Below are positions 46,946 to 58,380 of a stretch of 64,000 bases of DNA, piece by piece. The position numbers and the translations under genes were made by a program. Position 1 is the stretch's first letter. The number at the start of each line of letters is the position of its first letter. The notes beneath the pieces are model-generated. The model saw nothing but the letters and a program-made list of their open reading frames with translations. It was not told the origin of the DNA and ran no database searches. The DNA comes from Siphonodentalium dalli (taxonomy: Eukaryota > Mollusca > Scaphopoda > Gadilida > Siphonodentaliidae): contig CP136061.1 in NCBI GenBank assembly GCA_032622095.1, positions 132,934,087-132,998,086 on the forward strand, written 5' to 3'.

Positions 46946-47518
46946 ATTTTTATGATTGTGAAAATATGCCAAAGTGAATAAATGCCAGTCCATGGTAACC
47001 TTCAGCATTATAGGTCACCTTAATGATAACATTTCATCCAATATTTTCTTATCAATCCTTTGACTTATTACCATTCCTCTAGTTTAAACTGTATGGACTG
47101 CATTGTTTGTCAAACTGCCATGCTTATCAGGAGAGTTATGTATTTGTCAACACCAAGGCATGTGCTTGAATGCACCAAGAGGTGTGCGTGTGACATGCCC
47201 TATGAGTGTGACATGCCGTAAGATAATATATTTTTTCTGGAACTTGATCCGAGTCTGCTTTCATAACAAACTACCATTCATTCTGGTTGTATTAATTCAT
47301 CCAACATGGTACCTGCTGAATTTATTACATGATAAATTGATTGGCAGAGTATCGCATTCATTTTCAACGGTTGTTGAATAATTCTGAATGGACCGGTGAA
47401 TAGGAACATGTTTAAAGTTTTGACATGATAAATATGTATTTGCAGGCCCCCAGACATTTAAAATTTTGCTGACAATGAGTGATTTGGTTGAACATGAGAA
47501 TGTTGACAAAAATATGAT
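46946..47518. other. No feature recognised
   Basis: Between C4 and D3. Includes a small gtgtgacatgcc(c/g) direct repetition at 47188-47220. Open frames lack splice support. Confidence 0.45.
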
Positions 47519-47969
47519 GTACTAGCTGATGTGCCCGACTTAATTCGTCCGGGCTATTTAGGGATTTCTTTGTGATCGCCTCTATCTGGGAAGAATATAC
47601 AGCGTCTGGACAAACTGTTGTTTGATCAGTCGAGGTCCAGAAACATGCGTATATGAGCAAGGTCAAGGTCAATGACATGGTTGCATGTGAAATTGGACCC
47701 ACCAATATTGTTCCCGTGATCAAAATTGGCCTATACATATAAAATTTGAGTCAGATCGGTCGAGGTCCAGAAACATGCCTATATGAGCGTATGTGAGTGA
47801 TGTCAAGGTCAAGGACACGGTCACACGTGAAATTGGATCTGCCCATATTGTTCCCAGGATCAAAGTAGGCCTTCATACCAAATTTGAGTCAGAGCAGTCA
47901 AGCAGTTTTCGAATCTATGACACATACACACATACAGACAGACTGACAAGTTCCAAAATATATAGTAGA
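47519..47969 (+). repeat. D3: single diverged D copy
   Basis: Opens ctagctgatgtgcccgactt and contains two copies of a segment with gatcggtcgaggtccag and gtgaaattgga. Closes with the cagacagactgac run and tatagtagat. Confidence 0.7.
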
Positions 47970-48498
47970 TAGCCGATGAGCCCGACGTTGTCCGGGCTAT
48001 TCAAAAACCAAATTTCAAGTCGATAGCTCCACCCGTTTCCGAGATCTGGTCTGCGCATGCGATAGCTCTACCCGTTTCCGAGATCTGGTCTACGCATGCG
48101 CGAAACTGGCGTCGCACGAGCTCGGCGACCCGATAAAATTCGTATCCGGGGCACGATACATTCACATACCAAATTTCAAGTCGATAGCTCCACCCGTTTC
48201 CGAGATCTCGTCTGCGCATGCGCGAAGCTGGTGTCGCACGGGCTCGGCGACCCGATAAAATTCGTATTCGGGGCAAGATACATTCACATACCAAATTTCA
48301 TGTCGATAGATCCACCCGTTTCCGAGATCTCGTCTGCGCATGCGCTGCACTGGCTCGCCAATACGACAACGACCACCGCCTGGTCAAACTACACACACGT
48401 ACCAAGTTTCGTTCCGATCGGTCGAGAATCGTAGATTTGTATTAATGACAAACATACAGACAAACATACAGACAGAGGTCTTCAAAATATATATGAGA
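47970..48498 (+). repeat. D4: CpG-rich tandem repeat, four palindromes
   Basis: Same structure as D2 with a partial duplication at its start. Palindromes tgcgcatgcgc or variants at 48052, 48091, 48213 and 48335. Confidence 0.8.
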
Positions 48499-48938
48499 CT
48501 AGCCGATGAGCCCGACGTTGTCCGGGCTATTCAAAAACCAAATTTCAAGTCCGGGCTATTCAAAAACCAAATTTCAAACGTTGTCCGGGCTATTCAAAAA
48601 CCAAATTTCAAGTCGATAGCTCCACCCGTTTCCGAGATTTCGTCTGCGCATGCGCGAAGCTGGCGTCGCACGGGCTCGGCGACCCGATAAAATTTGTATT
48701 CGGGGCAAGATACATTCACATACCAAATTTCAAGTCGATAGCTCCACCCGTTTCCGAGATCTCGTCTGCGCATGCGCCGCACGGGCTCGCCAATACGACA
48801 ACGTCCACGGCCTGGTCATACTACACACACGTAACAAGTTTCGTCCCGATCGGTCGAGAATCGTAGATTTGTATAAATGACAAACAAACAGACAAACAGA
48901 CAGACAAACAGACAGAGGTCTTCAAAATATATATGAGA
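48499..48938 (+). repeat. D5: CpG-rich tandem repeat, two palindromes
   Basis: Same structure, with the opening gtccgggctattcaaaaac segment itself repeated three times (48525-48610). Palindromes at 48645 and 48767. Confidence 0.8.
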
Positions 48939-49240
48939 TAAACAGTCACCATTTTGGCAATCCCTGTTTGATATAATTTTAAAATTGAAGGCTCACATAT
49001 TTTTCAAGCCTTATGCTAAACCTGATAGTGTATTTCTTTTGTGGCTTTAAAACTTGGTTGAGAATTACTTGATATACTATTACACAGGTTTTATACCATG
49101 AAAACTATTGCTCTTTATTAGCTGTTTTAAATTTTCTCCAGAGAAGTATTATAAAGACAAACGCTCTTCAGTGTTACCAAATCAGGAAAAAGCTGGCATT
49201 AGGAATGCTCTGTTTTCTTCATTAGCAAAGCATTCAGGGT

Positions 49241-49335
49241 ATAACCTTTCATGACAGGAGCTGCGCTGGCACAACATTAAAGACCCTGTGCCAATGCATT
49301 CTCTTATATATGTGAGTCAACCATAGGTTGCCTTA
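49241..49335 (+). mobile_element. B12, truncated at the first hairpin tip
   Basis: Left end taacctttcatgacagg and the first arm with tip variant CAACC/GGTTG. It breaks right after the tip, where the 25-bp minisatellite begins. The remainder of B is not found on the far side. Confidence 0.74.
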
Positions 49336-49342
49336 TGATGAG

Positions 49343-49968
49343 TGGGTTAACAGGTTCAGTCGTATTATGGGTTCACATGTTCAATCACATTATGGGTTCA
49401 CAGGTTCAGTCACATTATGGGTTCTCAGGTTCAGTCATATTGTGGGTTCATAAGTTTAGTCGTATTATGGGTTCACAGGTTCAGTTGTATTATGGGTTCT
49501 CAGGTTCAATCACATTATGGGTTCATAGGTTCAGTCATATTATGGGTTCTCAGTCGTATTATGGGTTCTCATGCAGGTTCAGTCGTATTATTGGTTCTCA
49601 GGTTCAGTCATATTATGGGTTCATAGGTTCAGTCATATTATGGGTTCATAGGTTCAGTCGTATTGTGGGTTCACAGGTTCAGTCATATTATGGGTTCACG
49701 GGTTCAGTCATATTATGGGTTCTCAGGTTCAGTCGTATTATGGGTTCTCAGGTTCAGTCATATTATGGGTTCACAGGTTCAGTCGTATTATGGGTTCACA
49801 GGTTCAGTCGAATTATGGATTCTCAGGTTCAGTCATATTATGGGTTCACAGGTTCAGTCATATTATGGGTTCACAGGTTCAGTCATATTATGGGTTCACA
49901 GGTTCAGTCATATTATGGGTTCACAGGTTCAGTCGTAATGGGTTCACAGGTTCAGTCATAATGTGTTC
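49343..49968 (+). repeat. 25-bp minisatellite, about 25 units
   Basis: Unit: gggttcacaggttcagtcat plus attat. Variants swap cac/ctc/cat and cat/cgt. Because 25 is not a multiple of three and the unit has no stop in any forward frame, all three frames stay open; the longest reaches 208 codons of a GSQVQSYYGF-type repeat. Nothing else suggests a gene. Confidence 0.9.
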
Positions 49969-49972
49969 AATT

Positions 49973-50281
49973 ACAGAAAACGTACAAATGGTAGCTTTAT
50001 GATGTAAAATCGAATGGGCATCTTTAAAATTCCAGACATAATTTAATGGACTTTGTATAAAACTTCAAAATTAGTAAAATTCACCCAAATTATCATTTTA
50101 TGCAGCAATCTTTAATTTAAAATTGCTTTTTGGGTTTGAAGAGTGGTGGGGTTAATGAAAATTTAGGCATCTCTCATCAAGAAATCTATGAGCTCAAGCC
50201 CTGAGAAATTTACATATATTGACACAGATAGATAGTGCTGTCACACAAGATTAAGTAAGATTTCCAACTCATTCAACGGAA
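49973..50281 (+). repeat. T1: first copy of a 310-bp duplication
   Basis: Shares tccagacataattt.aatgg, ctctcatcaagaaatct.tg and gtcacacaagattaagt with T2, in order. About 75 percent alike by eye. Follows the minisatellite immediately. Confidence 0.75.
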
Positions 50282-50441
50282 AATATATATGAAGCCCATC
50301 TCATTTGACACAAAATAATGCCTAGATTCTTTAGATTTTTGAGTACCTGGCAAAATGTCAAAACCCTGTAAGACTACTTATTTTAAAAGTCGATATCTGG
50401 GTATAGGTTCACAGGATTTAACACATATTACTTACTTTCGA

Positions 50442-50760
50442 TTACAGAATATCTACAGTTTATGGTGTCAATTCGACTGGGGCATTATAAAATCCAGACA
50501 TAATTGAATGGACTTTATATAAAACTTCAAGAATACAAAATAAAAATTTACCCAATGATTTCATTATAATTTTTAATTGCTTTTCGAGTTTGAAGTCCAC
50601 ATCGAAAGTGGAGGGGTTAATCATAATTTAAACATCTCTCATCAAGAAATCTGTGAGCTGAGGCGCTGAGGAATTTATATATATTGACATAGATACTGTA
50701 TGTAGATAGGTAGGGCTGCTGCGAAGTGATGTCACACAAGATTAAGTTTGCCAACTTGTT
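50442..50760 (+). repeat. T2: second copy of the duplication
   Basis: Same orientation, about 470 bp downstream of T1. Contains a small extra block (tagataggtagggctgctgcg). Confidence 0.75.
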
Positions 50761-52249
50761 CAACTGTGTCTGCTCTGTATTGTTGTTGACAAAAAAAAAT
50801 ACCTGCTGGAATGTTTCATTCACTTGCTATCTTTATGTGAGTGCCATACAAATGAGATCATAAGGGGCTTTACCACGGAGAATATATCCAGCGACTAACC
50901 ACCGTAAACAGATTTCCTTTGACAGTAAAGTGGATAGCAGAGACGAGATCTTGTAACCGTCAAACTTGACATCGGTCGCCACTGCGCGAGTGAAATTGTC
51001 ACTATTTACACCTAATGGATTAGTTGATAGATACATGGAAAATTAGCTTGAGGAAGGAAAATGAATTACCGCAAATCATTTCCTTGATTAAGCATGGATA
51101 TTCTAAGGACATGGTGAATCTTTCATACACGTGTACTTTCGATTAGAGGATTTGAAATTCGGAGATTTATTTGTATTTGTAGGGCGGATTATGTCTATTT
51201 ATATGGGTATTTTGTTACACGTGAAGCGCGTTCTATTTGCCTGAGGCGATGATTTGGTAATTACACCGATCTCTTGTGTATATGAAGCCTGCACAGTGAC
51301 GCAAACTGCTCAATTTCTGATGTTCTATTGACATTTTTGGGAGAGGATTACCTAAATTGGTGTAACGGATGCATGACGGTGATATATTAGGTGTAATTTA
51401 GTGAGGCTATTGTGGTCAACACTCAATTAGTGAAGGAATCTTACACAGTAGTAACACACTCATTTCATGTCTCACTCAACTGGAGACTGCTGGCCCATAA
51501 ACATGGGATTTTTATGAATCTGCATATTTTACATTCTTCACGGACAATCCTACCACAATATTTATTACTCGTGTTCTTCACCTGAATTCTGAGATTTTTG
51601 TTGTCTCTCCTTGGATTTGGATTTTGCGTTCTATCTCAAGTATCTCTAATAAAAAAAAATCTGAAGGAGGTCTGCAAACTCATTTTCTGACTTCAATACG
51701 AAGATCAGTTAACAATATATGGATTATTTTAGTAAACATATGTGCCATGTTGACCAATGGAAGAAATTATCTTCAAAAGTTCAAATAGTTGATGATTTTA
51801 CTTCCTAATTCTCTCAAACAGACCTATGGATCTTTATTTGATTTCAACCAATGAAGAAATATACCAAGTATACATATAAATTATACAAATAAGAAGACAT
51901 TTAAGTATACAGTTAACATCCTTATATCAAAAGTCAATGTATTGTCACCCACTGGACTGAAAATACTTCCTTATTAAGGATAAATATATCCAAGTGGAAT
52001 ATTTCAAGGACACTTCTACATACTCCTATAGACAAGTTCATATTCTTCACTGAATTAACTTATATTTGAATATCTTCATTCTAGAAATGGAGTAACATTT
52101 GAACTTTAAATTATTCAGTGTCAACTTGAGTTCAATATTTCTAGAAGTAGACCAGAAGTCTAGTATTGAGTGACTACTTGGAATTAATCCTAAAGATGTT
52201 CAAGTCTCTACCTCATAGATTGTGTTCTGACAGTGAGTAGCTAGAAGAC
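50761..52249. other. Repeat-poor upstream region of the 52.2 kb gene
   Basis: 1.5 kb with no named repeat. Likely holds promoter and 5' UTR. An acceptor-like ttctgacag lies 17 bases before the ATG, so an upstream non-coding exon is possible. No TATA box or initiator can be assigned with confidence. Confidence 0.45.
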
Positions 52250-52828
52250 ATGGCCACGAGTAGCCTCGCTGCTTTGCTGGACCCTCCACCTAATTATGGG
52301 CGGGCCAGGAGGGTTTCCGTCTTCGGCGGAGCCAGTGACACTGGCTCCCTTAATGAATTTGAAATTCTCGACATTGAAACAATACACGAGGATAATGTCA
52401 TGTCAAGTTTTTCTGATGTATCTGCATCTGGATTGACACCACAGTTCTTGCGACGGAGGATCAGTCTTAGCAAAAAGACAATGAAAGCGCCGTTACCTCC
52501 AGCACATCTCAGCTTACGGAGGCCGATGTTAAAGACGCCAAGCACAGAGTCAGATCCTCATGATTTTGAGGGCGCTAGTACCCACAACAAGAGCCTGACG
52601 GATTTATCAATTATTTCCAAATCTCCGAAAAGCTCACCACATCTCTCCATAAAGAGTTTCAAGTTTGCGCTTCAGTCTCCCGTTTTAAAACTGGGTAAAA
52701 ATAAGCGGAGAGACCTCATGGATAGTAAACTGATGTTAGTGCTGACGGACTGTAGTTGCGTGTTCGCACTAATTTGCGAAGAACTGTACACAGATGGTGT
52801 TCATCCTCATCTGGATTGTGAGTTCGAG
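52250..52828 (+). CDS. First coding exon of an unidentified gene
   Basis: The ATG at 52250 sits in a good context (A at -3, G at +4) with an in-frame TAG at 52238, so the start is well defined. The frame stays open for 193 codons to a strong donor, gag|gtaagg, at 52829; read-through would reach a stop at 52862. The protein is Ser/Pro rich and looks disordered for about 165 residues, with basic patches (RRRISLSKK, GKNKRRD) and several SP/TP sites. A hydrophobic run, LMLVLTDCSCVFALICEEL, lies near residues 163-181. A long disordered N-terminus followed by a first hydrophobic helix would suit a membrane protein; the order basic cluster, hydrophobic segment, EL faintly recalls the S1 region of SK-type potassium channels, but this is a guess. 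A weaker alternative donor (gtgagt) is at 52818. The 1.5 kb upstream is unusually repeat-poor, fitting a promoter and 5' UTR. Intron 1 fills quickly with repeats. Confidence 0.7.
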
Positions 52829-52890
52829 GTAAGGATGAGTTTCTTCTCTGCTAAGCAGAATTAAGCAAAAGTTTTTATATGAATTATTAT

Positions 52891-53345
52891 TATACCCCCC
52901 CCCCCCATGACGAACTGTAATAGGGGGGTGATATAGGAATTGGCTTGTCTGTCTGTGGACTCTAAGTTGTCTGAGTTTGTATTCCTACATTTTTCAGTAG
53001 ATATTTTGGAAAATTATAGATATTTAGTAAATTATGAGGTCCGTCAGTCATTTTTTAGTGGAGTTATTCCATTTTTAGACGATTTAGACATTCATTATTG
53101 TCCGAACTTATATTCCTACATTTTCCAGTCAATAGTTTTTTAATTTGGCCTACTTGTTTACCGCTATCTGTGCAAACCTGTGCACCTGCGATTATGAGCT
53201 TGACCTGACTTTTTTTTAGTGGAGTTATCGCCATTTTTCGACTTAGAAATTTTTTCACAACATGCATAATTTTGTCCGAGTTTTCATTCCTTGTAAATAT
53301 TTTAATATGGCTACTCTTAATGTAGCCCAATAGCACTGCAAGGGC
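52891..53345. repeat. O5: repeat with C-run and Ctgtctgtc motif
   Basis: Begins with a 12-C run and tgatataggaattggcttgtc, then two copies of a ttgtccgagtt.gtattcctacattttc segment. In the first intron of the 52.2 kb gene. Confidence 0.5.
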
Positions 53346-53350
53346 AGACC

Positions 53351-53691
53351 CACAAATAGTGTGTCTGCCATTTGTAGAATGAGGTCCACAGAGGGTGAAT
53401 TTAGTGACGCTATCCAGCTCAGCAAATTCACCCTATGGGAACCTCATTCTACTTAGGCCTCAACTGCTATCGGATATCTAGTATCATTGAAATTCACCAG
53501 TTGAAGTTGGTGATGTTCAGCAATTATAGTCACCTCGATTATGCATTTTATATTCTGCAAATTAGAGGATATAGAAACTTCCCACAAGGGAAAAAGTAAC
53601 TAAAAAATATGTTAGTTTGATACTCCAGATACTTCCCAGAAGATGAGGCCTAAGCGGAATGAGGTCCCCAGAGAGTGATGTTAGCCCGCTA
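53351..53691 (+). mobile_element. C5, right end truncated by E3
   Basis: The left tip and first hairpin are present. The second hairpin stops at gttagcccgct, where E3 begins. Confidence 0.75.
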
Positions 53692-53798
53692 AGAGCTCTT
53701 TCCATCAATGTATCACATTATTATAATCAATAAATTTGAAAAATGATCAAGGAAATATGGGTTGATACAAAAATTGGACTTGGAACTGAAAGGGTTAA
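53692..53798 (+). mobile_element. E3, left-truncated
   Basis: Starts at aagagctctttcc, abutting the truncated C5, and ends aaagggTTAA. Confidence 0.77.
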
Positions 53799-55383
53799 CT
53801 GAGATCTCAATCAACACATTCTGCCAAGGACATTGAATTTTTTCTGTATAATAAATTTTTCATAAAATCTCAAAAACAAATTCTTGAAAACCATGAACAA
53901 AACTTTATGGATGGGGTTTAAATTAGTTTGGTAGGTAAACTCCCAACCACATATATTTTTTCTTTGACATTAATTAAGTGACTCTCAATTTGATAGCGCG
54001 TGGTCAGCTCCTGGTTCATGTGAGTACTTGAGTTCTCAAACAGTGCACAATTATGCATCATGCATCACTGTAATGTCTCATCAGTATGCCATGCACACGG
54101 CAATTAGTAACATAGACGGGGAAGAAAATTCACACACAAAACCGGCTGTTATTCTCACAACGACACCTGCATGTTATAGTAGTGAATAATCCATGCGATG
54201 TCTCATCCCACACTCCAGGCCACGGAATTAGGATCAGCGCCGAGACGTGAAAGGAGGTGGAAAATTCAGTACACGCCTGTGCGTTTCCTATTGTTTGGTT
54301 ACAAATGAGACCTACATGCAGCCATATTGATACTGTATTGAGTGCTTTAGTTTGCAGGGTGTCCACTACAGAGGTGATAAGCCCTATCTTGACCTTATGG
54401 TTAGGTGTTAATCATATCAATTGATTTCCTCCCCCAGGCCAATGTCCACTTTGTAACAATATTCTTACAATTGTGTGCTTATATACAGCCCCAGGCTTGT
54501 AAAAAGGATATTCAAAACACATAAAAAACTGCTGTTTGTTTGTATTAATATTGACTGTTCATTGAATTAATGGGATCTGGCTGAACAAGAGTTTCCTCCC
54601 TTGTTGCTCATGCAGGTTGACCTTTTATTGAGTCTTGAAAATGCTCCTTGGTTTTCTTAGCAATAAGATACACGTTTTACACTAAGGACAAATAAAAAAA
54701 AATACTTGTGGTTCTGGTTTCCCTACCCTCCTTATTTTAAACCCCCGACCCTATATATTTTTTTTTAATAAAATTTCAGTATCTCATAAATTCAGAATGG
54801 GTTGCAGTCCCCGTTCGACGTTGAATAAATTAAGGCCCCCAAAGGGAGCCTGTTTCAGCTAGTAGTATAATATTTGACAGTTGGTTGGACAATGGAATTT
54901 AGGTACAAGAGGTTCTCTGAGGATGAGCTTGTTTATAGATCAGTAAACACTTGTTCAGATTCAAAAGGGTTGTTTAATTATTACTCATCAACAACCAATA
55001 AAGTAATGTGAGCATAACAGCTAGCTAGTTCATCATGAAGGTCCAGGTCAATAACCGACATAAGCGAATGGAGTAACTATTACTATTTGTATACTATAAT
55101 TGATAAGATGCTTTAATTTCCCCACCCATAAAATATAGATAACTTCAATATAGGAGTGAAATGTTTGTCTATTATATTAAGAAGACACATATCAGAGTGT
55201 TCATCTAATTCTATAATTACTCCCTCAATCAAACGATCTTCATTGACGTCACAGCGAGACCTCGCAGCGAAACCTTGGGAGGGCTGACTATTTTAAATAA
55301 TTCAATAGACCAATTAATTTACAATCGGCAAATGTCATTAGTAATTTTATGTAAGATAAACACGCATGTTTAAACCTTGCATG
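53799..55383. other. Unassigned region downstream of the 52.2 kb exon
   Basis: Probably intronic. Somewhat GC-richer around 53990-54380, but no exon with good borders on either strand. Confidence 0.45.
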
Positions 55384-55596
55384 CAGTAATGCTCTAATTA
55401 ATCGACTTCTTAACCACAGCAGAATTATGGGTAACTTTTCAGGATTTAGTCGGAAATATGGCTTGTTGCCATTCATCGGAAAGATCTCAGTGAGAGCTTT
55501 CCGATGAATGGCAACAAGCCATATTTCCGACTAAATCCTGAAAAGTTACCCATAATTCTGATGTGGTTAAGAAGTCGATTACTTAGAGCATTACTG
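55384..55596. mobile_element. A15 foldback MITE, complete
   Basis: Full arms. The left outer bases are taattaatcg while the right are cgattactta, a mismatch. The flanks carry ccttgcatg before and ccttgcatgcag after the element, and the left neighbour is tg instead of TA. Confidence 0.85.
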
Positions 55597-55636
55597 TACC
55601 TTGCATGCAGCAATGGGTTGCACAATCCTTTGTTTC

Positions 55637-56152
55637 CAAGCCTGGATATAGTGTGTCTGACATTAGCAGAATGAGGTCCCCAGAGGGTGAATTTAGTGAC
55701 GCTATCCCGCTATGCTGTCCCGCTATGTGTACTAGCGTCACCCTCTGGAGACCTCATTCTGGTTATGCCTCAACTGCTATGGGAGACCTGGGATCAGATT
55801 GAAGTTCCCCAGTTGAAGTTGGTGATGTTGGTCATTGCATGGTCACCTCAATTATGTATTTTATCTTCTGCAAATTAGGGGATATATAAACTTTCTGTTA
55901 ATTTGAGACTATAGATTCTTCCCAGAAGATGAGGTCTAAGCAGAATGAGACCCCCATAGGGTGAATTTGGTGATGCTAGCCCACTGTGCGGAATAGCATC
56001 ACTAAAGTCTTCCCAGAAGATGAGGCCTAAGCAGAATGAGGTCCCCTGAGGGTGAATTTGGTGATGCTAGCCTGCTGTGCAGGATAGCGTCACTAAATTC
56101 ACCCTCTGGGGACCTCATTCTGTAAATGTCAGACACACTACACACAGGCTTG
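55637..56152 (+). mobile_element. C6 composite foldback with perfect 8-bp TSD
   Basis: Flanked by tttgtttc at 55629-55636 and 56153-56160. Longer than the others because part of the second hairpin region (gatgaggcctaagcagaatg) is duplicated. Confidence 0.86.
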
Positions 56153-56404
56153 TTTGTTTCAGGATGTTCCGATATACATACGTTAAACTTTGAGACTAGT
56201 TTGACTCAGACTTTGATTGAGACGGTGATTTAGAAGGTTTGGATACCCTCACATGTTGTTGAATGTCTATTTATTCAATGGGATCCGACAAATTGACTTT
56301 CGTGAAGTCAATCCCAGGGAGTAATTAGACAGTGCAGATAACAAATCTCTTACATACAGGACAAAGGGCCTCCTTTGATGCAGCTTAATTTCCTTGTATT
56401 GACT

Positions 56405-56468
56405 TGAAGTTGAAATTTAAATCACTGCTAAATCTTTGAGTTGAAATTTAAATCACAGGTAAATCTTG
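56405..56468 (+). repeat. 33-bp tandem duplication
   Basis: gagttgaaatttaaatcac and taaatctt occur twice. Confidence 0.7.
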
Positions 56469-56825
56469 AGAATTCCAATGAGAATGCGAGCCTTCGTAAG
56501 TGCAGACTCATTAGACGATAGCAGGTTAGCATACACTCGCTATGATAATCGTGGACATTACTTCACTGCATGGCATCATAGACAGGGATGCAGAGGGTTT
56601 TTGATGGGTGGGTGGCAGGCAGTTATATGTCAACTTTTTATCTTGAATTTAAAGGTGCATAATCCAAATTAACGCTCCCAAATTACTATTTCTTAGTCTT
56701 CGGGGGTAAAAAATATTTGATTTGAGTTGAGGAACACACCCATCAAAGCTCAGAGTGATCAGATATCAATTTTTGAATTTTGTTATTTCCCGAGGTATGT
56801 AATTTTTTGCAGCCTGGCAAATATT

Positions 56826-57030
56826 CGTCTTGAACAAAATTGCAGTTAATGATGAATAACTCTAAAATCAAGTGGCTTTGGGTGCTATAGATATTTGACA
56901 ATCTGTCCAGATTTCATTGAACAAAATGTTGATAAATAACACGTTTTGGGAAATTTTATACTAGAGTTGACTGTGGTTATCATTATTTTTGGGCAATTAA
57001 TTGATTCTGATAACTGAAGCTGCATTTAAA
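56826..57030 (+). repeat. L2: repeat shared with 24.5 kb
   Basis: Same orientation as L1 and about 75 percent alike by eye. No coding potential is seen. Confidence 0.68.
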
Positions 57031-57129
57031 AAAAATCACCATCCCCCCACCAAAACAAATCAAATACTTTGGAGAAATGATCGATGCATTTAATAGCAGT
57101 TTATCCTGACTTTGAGATGTCCAGGCCAG

Positions 57130-57240
57130 CTCAGTGAGAGCTTTCCAAGGAATGGCAACAAGCCATATTTCCGACTAAATCCTGAAAAGTTACCCATAAT
57201 TCTGCTGTGGTTAAGGAGTCAATTATTTAGGGCATTATGG
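57130..57240. mobile_element. A16: right half of a foldback MITE
   Basis: Begins at the centre (ctcagtgagagctttcc) and ends ggcattatgg|ta. The left arm is absent. Confidence 0.78.
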
Positions 57241-57726
57241 TACAAGTATATCCATGCAATAGCTGATCTCTGACATTAACTCAGTTAAGTTCAAACCTTG
57301 AAGCTGGTACCAAAAATGTGCATCTTTGAGATCAATAATTTTAAATTATAATTAACATTGTTATAAATCCACAAATATTTAAGAAAGCTTGGTAATGTGG
57401 TCACAAATAGTTAGCGTTGGATCACAGCTCATTCAAGTGGTTTCATGCTACAGTTTATACTGTCCCTGGATGAAGAGACATATAGATATTGCGATGGTCT
57501 ACTTTTAATTTTAATGATATTACGGTGTTGAATCGTTGCTCGTTGGGCATCAACAGACCGTGGAGGTATGATGAATAGACACTATTATTCAGGTAGATGC
57601 ATTCAGGTCTATGTGCTATCTATTAAACATTAAAATATGTGCTAGTGTGTTGTGGAACGTTAACGTTCTCCGGTCTGAATCCAGCCTTGCAGAGTTCTCT
57701 CTGCAACAGACAATACTTGTTTGACT

Positions 57727-57872
57727 CAAGCCTTGAAATGCAGTGTAGTATGTCTGTCATTTGCAGAATGAAGTTCACAGAGGGTGAATTTAGTGAGGCT
57801 GCCCGCACAGCAGGCTAGCATCACTAAATGCACCCTCTGGGGACCTAATTCTGCAAATGACAGACACACTAT
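57727..57872 (+). mobile_element. C7, single-hairpin C
   Basis: The left tip, one hairpin and the start of the right tip (gacagacacactatg), with the core and other hairpin missing. This is what deletion between the two hairpins would leave. Confidence 0.75.
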
Positions 57873-58135
57873 GTATTCTTTTATCTTATTTGTATGCACC
57901 AAAGCAGGACTATGACATCAGAGAAAGGCTCTATTATTGATTACCATTCATTTATTTGTAGGGATGTTAAGATAATAAAATTACAGCTTGTTGATCTTAT
58001 CTTATCTGAACATCATTCAAATGAATGAATGGGAACCAATTGGTATTCTATTATCATCAGTGAGTGTCCAGTTATTGAAGGGCTATCTATATTTATGTCC
58101 TTATTAATTAGATATTACAATTTTGCTTTGAGTTA

Positions 58136-58320
58136 CAGTAATGCCCTAAATAATCGACTCCTTAACCACAGCAGAATTATGGGTAATTTTTCAGGATTTA
58201 GTCAGAAATATGAGAGCTTTCCAATGAATGGCAACAATTAAGCCATATTTCCGACTAAATCCTGAAAAATTACCCATAATTCTGCTGTGGTTAACGAGTC
58301 CATTATTTAGGGCATTACTG
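58136..58320. mobile_element. A17 foldback MITE, centre deleted
   Basis: TA-flanked. The left arm lacks the ggcttgttgccattcatcgg block, and the right arm carries a small insertion (aacaattaagcc). The outer aaataatcg and gattattt boxes are kept. Confidence 0.84.
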
Positions 58321-58380
58321 TACCTATCATCACCTGATATTGGCCCAAACTTGACCAATAACCCCTCAATCTGTTAATGT

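Noticed and set aside
48001-48880. Several overlapping ORFs of 62-116 codons on both strands, and similar ones at 7.7-8.1 kb
   Set aside because: They all follow the 122-bp D units, which have few stops because they are CpG-rich; no start or domain logic.
49335-49961. 208-codon ORF
   Set aside because: It is the 25-bp minisatellite read through; the other two forward frames are open as well.
23380-52249. Search for the next DH exon (VQRIPRY codons after an AG)
   Set aside because: Several gt-caa and gt-cag candidates were read by eye, but none continued with the Arg-Ile-Pro pattern.
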